Below are positions 61,875-64,000 of a stretch of DNA of 64,000 nucleotides, piece by piece (positions within the stretch are counted from its first letter, which is position 1; every line of letters starts with the position of its first letter). Both the position numbers and the translations under genes were made by a program. The stretch comes from JBQTGK01 sp052400665. Lineage in GTDB: Bacteria; Bacteroidota; Bacteroidia; Bacteroidales; Marinifilaceae. The stretch lies in assembly GCA_052400665.1 (NCBI GenBank), contig JBQTGK010000010.1; one strand, 5' to 3'. Under the pieces are notes generated by a model, which was not told the origin of the DNA, made no database searches, and saw nothing but the letters and a program-made list of their open reading frames with translations.

Positions 61875-61912
61875 AAATCGGAGGAAACCTTTTTCTTCCG
61901 ATTTTATTTTTT
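61875..61912 (+). terminator. Intrinsic terminator of the YitT gene
   Basis: A 12-bp stem (AAATCGGAGGAA at 61875-61886 with TTCTTCCGATTT at 61893-61904, one G-T pair) followed by TATTTTTT. Its right arm and tail run into the last codons of the converging sigma-like gene. Confidence 0.85.
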
Positions 61913-62599
61913 AAAAAACAAGCGATTTAAAAAACTTGTTTTTTGTATATTCTTAAGAGTTTCTCTTAAAATTTTAAAGTACTCGGTAGGCATTTCAGTT
62001 TGACTTATCTCAACAATTAATCTCATCAACTCACAATCCGGATTATGACAATCCACCATTTCCTTACGCAAAAAATAAAGTCGTAACTGATCTTCATCTT
62101 CAATGCTACTTACTCCGTTATAATATTTTACCAAGCGATAATCATCAACAAACTGATCCTCCACAGATCCTATTCTATCACGAATTAATCTTCTCACATT
62201 ACCCAAAATAGATTGTATACTATTAATTCCCAATCCTACAATTATAGAGATATCATCAACGTTTAACCTAGAAAAAACACGCAAAGATACAACCTCCATC
62301 TGCACAGATGATAATCCCTTAGTTAACTCAAAAAATGTTTTTAAATTATTATCAGGATTATCAAAATTATTCTCTTTTCCGCTTTGCTGAGCAATTTTGC
62401 TATGCGAAAAATCGCGGACCTTTTTAAATACCGAATTTAAATTAGAAAGAGACATTTTCTTATGATCCTTATACGATAAATGAATCGCATCAGAAACAAC
62501 TTGAAAAGCTCCATCTGCATTTTTAACAATACAATACGCATACAAATAAAATTTATCTGCCGACGATAATATAAAGGTGTTAAAATGAGATTTATCCAT
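61904..62599 (-). CDS. ECF sigma factor-like protein with a C-terminal anti-sigma-like tail
   Basis: 231 residues. Residues about 10-75 look like sigma region 2 (FYLYAYCIVKNADGAFQVVS, VFKKVRDFSHSKIAQQSG). Residues about 95-145 look like region 4 with its helix-turn-helix (KGLSSVQMEVVSLRVFSRLN, NVRRLIRDRIG). The remaining 85 residues (VDDYRLVKYYNGVSSIEDED, RLYFLRKEMVD, CHNPDCELMRLIVEI) resemble the short 'YFEGETSLEEE' partner proteins usually encoded next to ECF sigma genes in Bacteroidota. The ATG overlaps the SDR stop (TAATG), so both are coupled. It could be a decayed sigma; region 2 is weak. Confidence 0.7.
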   Translation of the reverse strand: MDKSHFNTFILSSADKFYLYAYCIVKNADGAFQVVSDAIHLSYKDHKKMSLSNLNSVFKKVRDFSHSKIAQQSGKENNFDNPDNNLKTFFELTKGLSSVQMEVVSLRVFSRLNVDDISIIVGLGINSIQSILGNVRRLIRDRIGSVEDQFVDDYRLVKYYNGVSSIEDEDQLRLYFLRKEMVDCHNPDCELMRLIVEISQTEMPTEYFKILRETLKNIQKTSFLNRLFFKK

Positions 62600-63408
62600 T
62601 ACTTTAATGGCGAATTAGGCTCTTTGGCCATGTGATTATAAGCTAGTTTATCTAACAAAGAAGGAAACCATTTTTTTAACCATACAGTAAATTTTCCTTC
62701 TATAAAAGTCATAATTAGTTCACGCTTGCGTTTAACAACTGCATTTGTAATTAATCTTGCACATTCTTCTGCACTCATCATTTTATCTTCTTCACGAGGT
62801 GTTTCTCCTTGCGACGATCCATCAGCAGTTAAGGCAACACTTCTTACATTAGAAGCAGTAAAACCTGGAGCTGCCACCAAAACATGAACACCGGTTTTTA
62901 AATTCTCTACTCTAAGTGTATCTAAGAAGCCACGTATTGCATATTTCGATGCAGAATATCCGGTACGAGCAGGTAAACCAATATATCCGGCAATAGAAAT
63001 TACGCCCACAACCGAACCTTTAGATTTTGTAATAAATGGCATAGCATATTTGGTACAATAAACTGTTCCCCAGAAATTAACATCCATCAGCTTCTTTAAT
63101 ACCGACAATTCCAAATCTTCGAAAAGCGCTCTCATCGATATTCCGGCATTATTTATTAAAACATCTATTGCCCCAAATGTTTCTACAGATTGTTTAATCA
63201 GATTTTTACAATCTTCCTCAATACTTACATCCGTTGTAACCGATAAAACTTCTGTTCCCTTGGCTCGTAATTCATTTTCCACCTCATTTAACTTCTCGGT
63301 ATTGCGAGCTGCCAATACTATTTTCGATCCGCGAGATGCAAACTCAAATGCCAATGCCTTACCAATTCCGGAAGATGCTCCGGTTATAATTACAACTTTA
63401 TTATTCAT
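62599..63408 (-). CDS. SDR family oxidoreductase
   Basis: 269-residue short-chain dehydrogenase. The cofactor motif is TGASSGIG (ITGASSGIGKALAFEFASRG), followed by NNAG (INNAGISMRALF) and the Ser-Tyr-Lys triad in VISIAGYIGLPARTGYSASK. It belongs to the DltE/YqjQ-like classical SDRs; the substrate is unknown. The C-terminal half has a basic hydrophobic tail (VWLKKWFPSLLDKLAYNHMA) that could touch a membrane. The stop codon overlaps the start of the sigma-like gene. Confidence 0.9.
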   Translation of the reverse strand: MNNKVVIITGASSGIGKALAFEFASRGSKIVLAARNTEKLNEVENELRAKGTEVLSVTTDVSIEEDCKNLIKQSVETFGAIDVLINNAGISMRALFEDLELSVLKKLMDVNFWGTVYCTKYAMPFITKSKGSVVGVISIAGYIGLPARTGYSASKYAIRGFLDTLRVENLKTGVHVLVAAPGFTASNVRSVALTADGSSQGETPREEDKMMSAEECARLITNAVVKRKRELIMTFIEGKFTVWLKKWFPSLLDKLAYNHMAKEPNSPLK

Positions 63409-63822
63409 AAAGAAAAGAGTTAACAGTTTAGTCTATTTTTAATCGAATTTCACCTGGAAATAAAATATTTTAATTTTCCAATCGAAAATTCGAACACAAA
63501 ATTAGAATTATTTTCCTTAATATCTGTTTTTTTCTAATTCCAGATATAGTTCTCAAATAAACCATATCGGCAAATAAAATCTATAAGCAGTCTTTTTCTC
63601 AATAAAAAATCCCCGTTATCATAAGCAAAACAAGAGCTTTTCACCGATTAATATTTTTTTTTACTTTTTTTTTATTTTTATATCAAATTGCCCGCCAACA
63701 CAATAAAGTAAATCCACCTTGTATGTTCAAGAAAAAAACATGTATTTCAACAAATTTGAGTTTGCGATTTAAATTTAATCGCTCTATATTTGCATCGCTT
63801 TAAAAAACAAAGCATACACAAT
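63409..63822. other. Intergenic region upstream of the tRNA-Lys genes
   Basis: About 414 bp of very AT-rich DNA with long T runs near 63650-63680 and no credible gene. Its last 60 bp contain the tRNA promoter. Nothing else was recognised. Confidence 0.6.
63761..63792 (+). promoter_or_regulatory. Bacteroidota-type promoter of the tRNA-Lys operon
   Basis: TTTG (63761-63764), 20 bases, TATATTTG (63785-63792), a full TAnnTTTG match. Transcription should start near 63799, about 24 bp before the first tRNA. Confidence 0.75.
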
Positions 63823-63895
63823 GATTCCTTAGCTCAGCTGGTAGAGCACAACACTTTTAATGTTGGGGTCCTGGGTTCGAACCCCAGAGGGATCA
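63823..63895 (+). tRNA. tRNA-Lys (anticodon TTT)
   Basis: A 73-base cloverleaf: acceptor GATTCCT/AGGGATC (one T-G pair) with discriminator A, D arm GCTC-AGCTGGTA-GAGC, anticodon arm CAACA-CTTTTAA-TGTTG with anticodon TTT, and T arm CTGGG-TTCGAAC-CCCAG. The CCA end is not encoded. It reads AAA/AAG lysine codons. Confidence 0.97.
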
Positions 63896-63936
63896 CTTTT
63901 AAAGACAGCCTTAAGTCTTTCATAAAAAATTAGGAT

Positions 63937-64000
63937 GATTCCTTAGCTCAGCTGGTAGAGCACAACACTTTTAATGTTGGGGTCCTGGGTTCGAACCCCA
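63937..64000 (+). tRNA. tRNA-Lys (anticodon TTT), second copy, 3' end outside window
   Basis: The 64 bases present are identical to the first 64 of the upstream tRNA-Lys, so this is a tandem duplicate; the last nine bases lie beyond the window. The 41-bp spacer holds a weak hairpin (AAAGAC/GTCTTT, 63901-63920), so the two are probably cut from one transcript. Confidence 0.95.

Noticed and set aside
63896..63936. Hairpin between the two tRNA-Lys genes as a terminator
   Set aside because: The stem is only 6 bp of A/T-rich pairs and no T tract follows directly; tandem tRNAs are expected to be cotranscribed.
1..64000. CRISPR array, insertion sequence, prophage or defence island
   Set aside because: I saw no regularly spaced repeats, transposase, integrase, phage structural gene or known defence domain in the translated frames.

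Overview
The window is AT-rich, densely packed chromosomal DNA from a member of the Bacteroidota, probably the order Bacteroidales. Signs of this are promoters of the TTTG / TAnnTTTG type, no recognisable Shine-Dalgarno sequences (AT-rich leaders instead), BlaI/M56/TonB gene sets, a Reg_prop/Y_Y_Y sensor kinase, a Nudix-type sugar regulator and C_GCAxxG_C_C proteins. The mix of marine-type Bacteroidales gene families suggests something near Marinifilaceae or Prolixibacteraceae, but that is a guess. I saw no CRISPR array, insertion sequence, prophage or rRNA. The single clear pseudogene is a DUF805 remnant.

Layout. 1-5.4 kb: RND efflux operon (adaptor with its 5' end outside the window, inner-membrane pump, outer-membrane factor), then a terminator. 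5.4-6.9 kb: a small SpoIIAA-like protein and ahpC, which has an OxyR-like site upstream. 6.9-13.1 kb: a divergent polyol locus with a Nudix-type regulator facing an outer-membrane protein, an NCS1-like permease, mannitol 2-dehydrogenase and fructokinase; three matching ACGT-N7-ACGT boxes lie between the two sides. 13.1-20.3 kb: secreted oligopeptidase F, a Cys-rich small-domain protein, a methyltransferase/ACT/HD gene set, a TPR sensor kinase and the DUF805 remnant. 20.3-32.8 kb: a radical SAM protein, two tandem phosphate-butyryltransferase-like genes, a Reg_prop sensor kinase, pta-ackA, and a large FAD/Fe-S D-2-hydroxyacid dehydrogenase. 32.8-38.5 kb: an L-fucose operon (LacI regulator, L-galactose-dehydrogenase-like reductase, FucP, mutarotase, lactonase, Zn-dehydrogenase) with two LacI-type operator regions. 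38.5-43.6 kb: a thiamine salvage operon behind a TPP riboswitch with its own promoter and attenuator. 44-49.6 kb: an MrfA-type helicase and a UvrD-type helicase. 49.7-54.9 kb: a PQQ-like propeller protein, a C_GCAxxG_C_C protein, MutT, a folM-folX-folK pterin cluster and a B3/B4 protein. 55-59.2 kb: BlaI, an M56 peptidase carrying two TonB domains, and two more TonB proteins. 59.3-63.4 kb: a nitrilase-family amidase, a PlsC-like acyltransferase, a YitT protein, a sigma-like protein and an SDR. 63.8-64 kb: two identical tRNA-Lys genes, the second cut by the window end.

How the parts work together. The polyol genes would oxidise mannitol (or a similar polyol) to fructose and phosphorylate it. 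The fucose operon would oxidise L-fucose to L-fuconate, but no dehydratase is present. The thiamine operon recovers HMP and thiazole, without de novo synthesis genes. The folM/folX pair points to reduced monapterin. Pta, AckA and two Ptb-like proteins fit acyl-phosphate fermentation. The most notable items are regulatory: a coherent operator set for the Nudix regulator, an ACTA-N6-TAGT box placed exactly between the -33 and -7 elements of the blaI promoter and repeated before a tonB gene, and a sigma-like protein whose C-terminus resembles a Bacteroidota anti-sigma partner.
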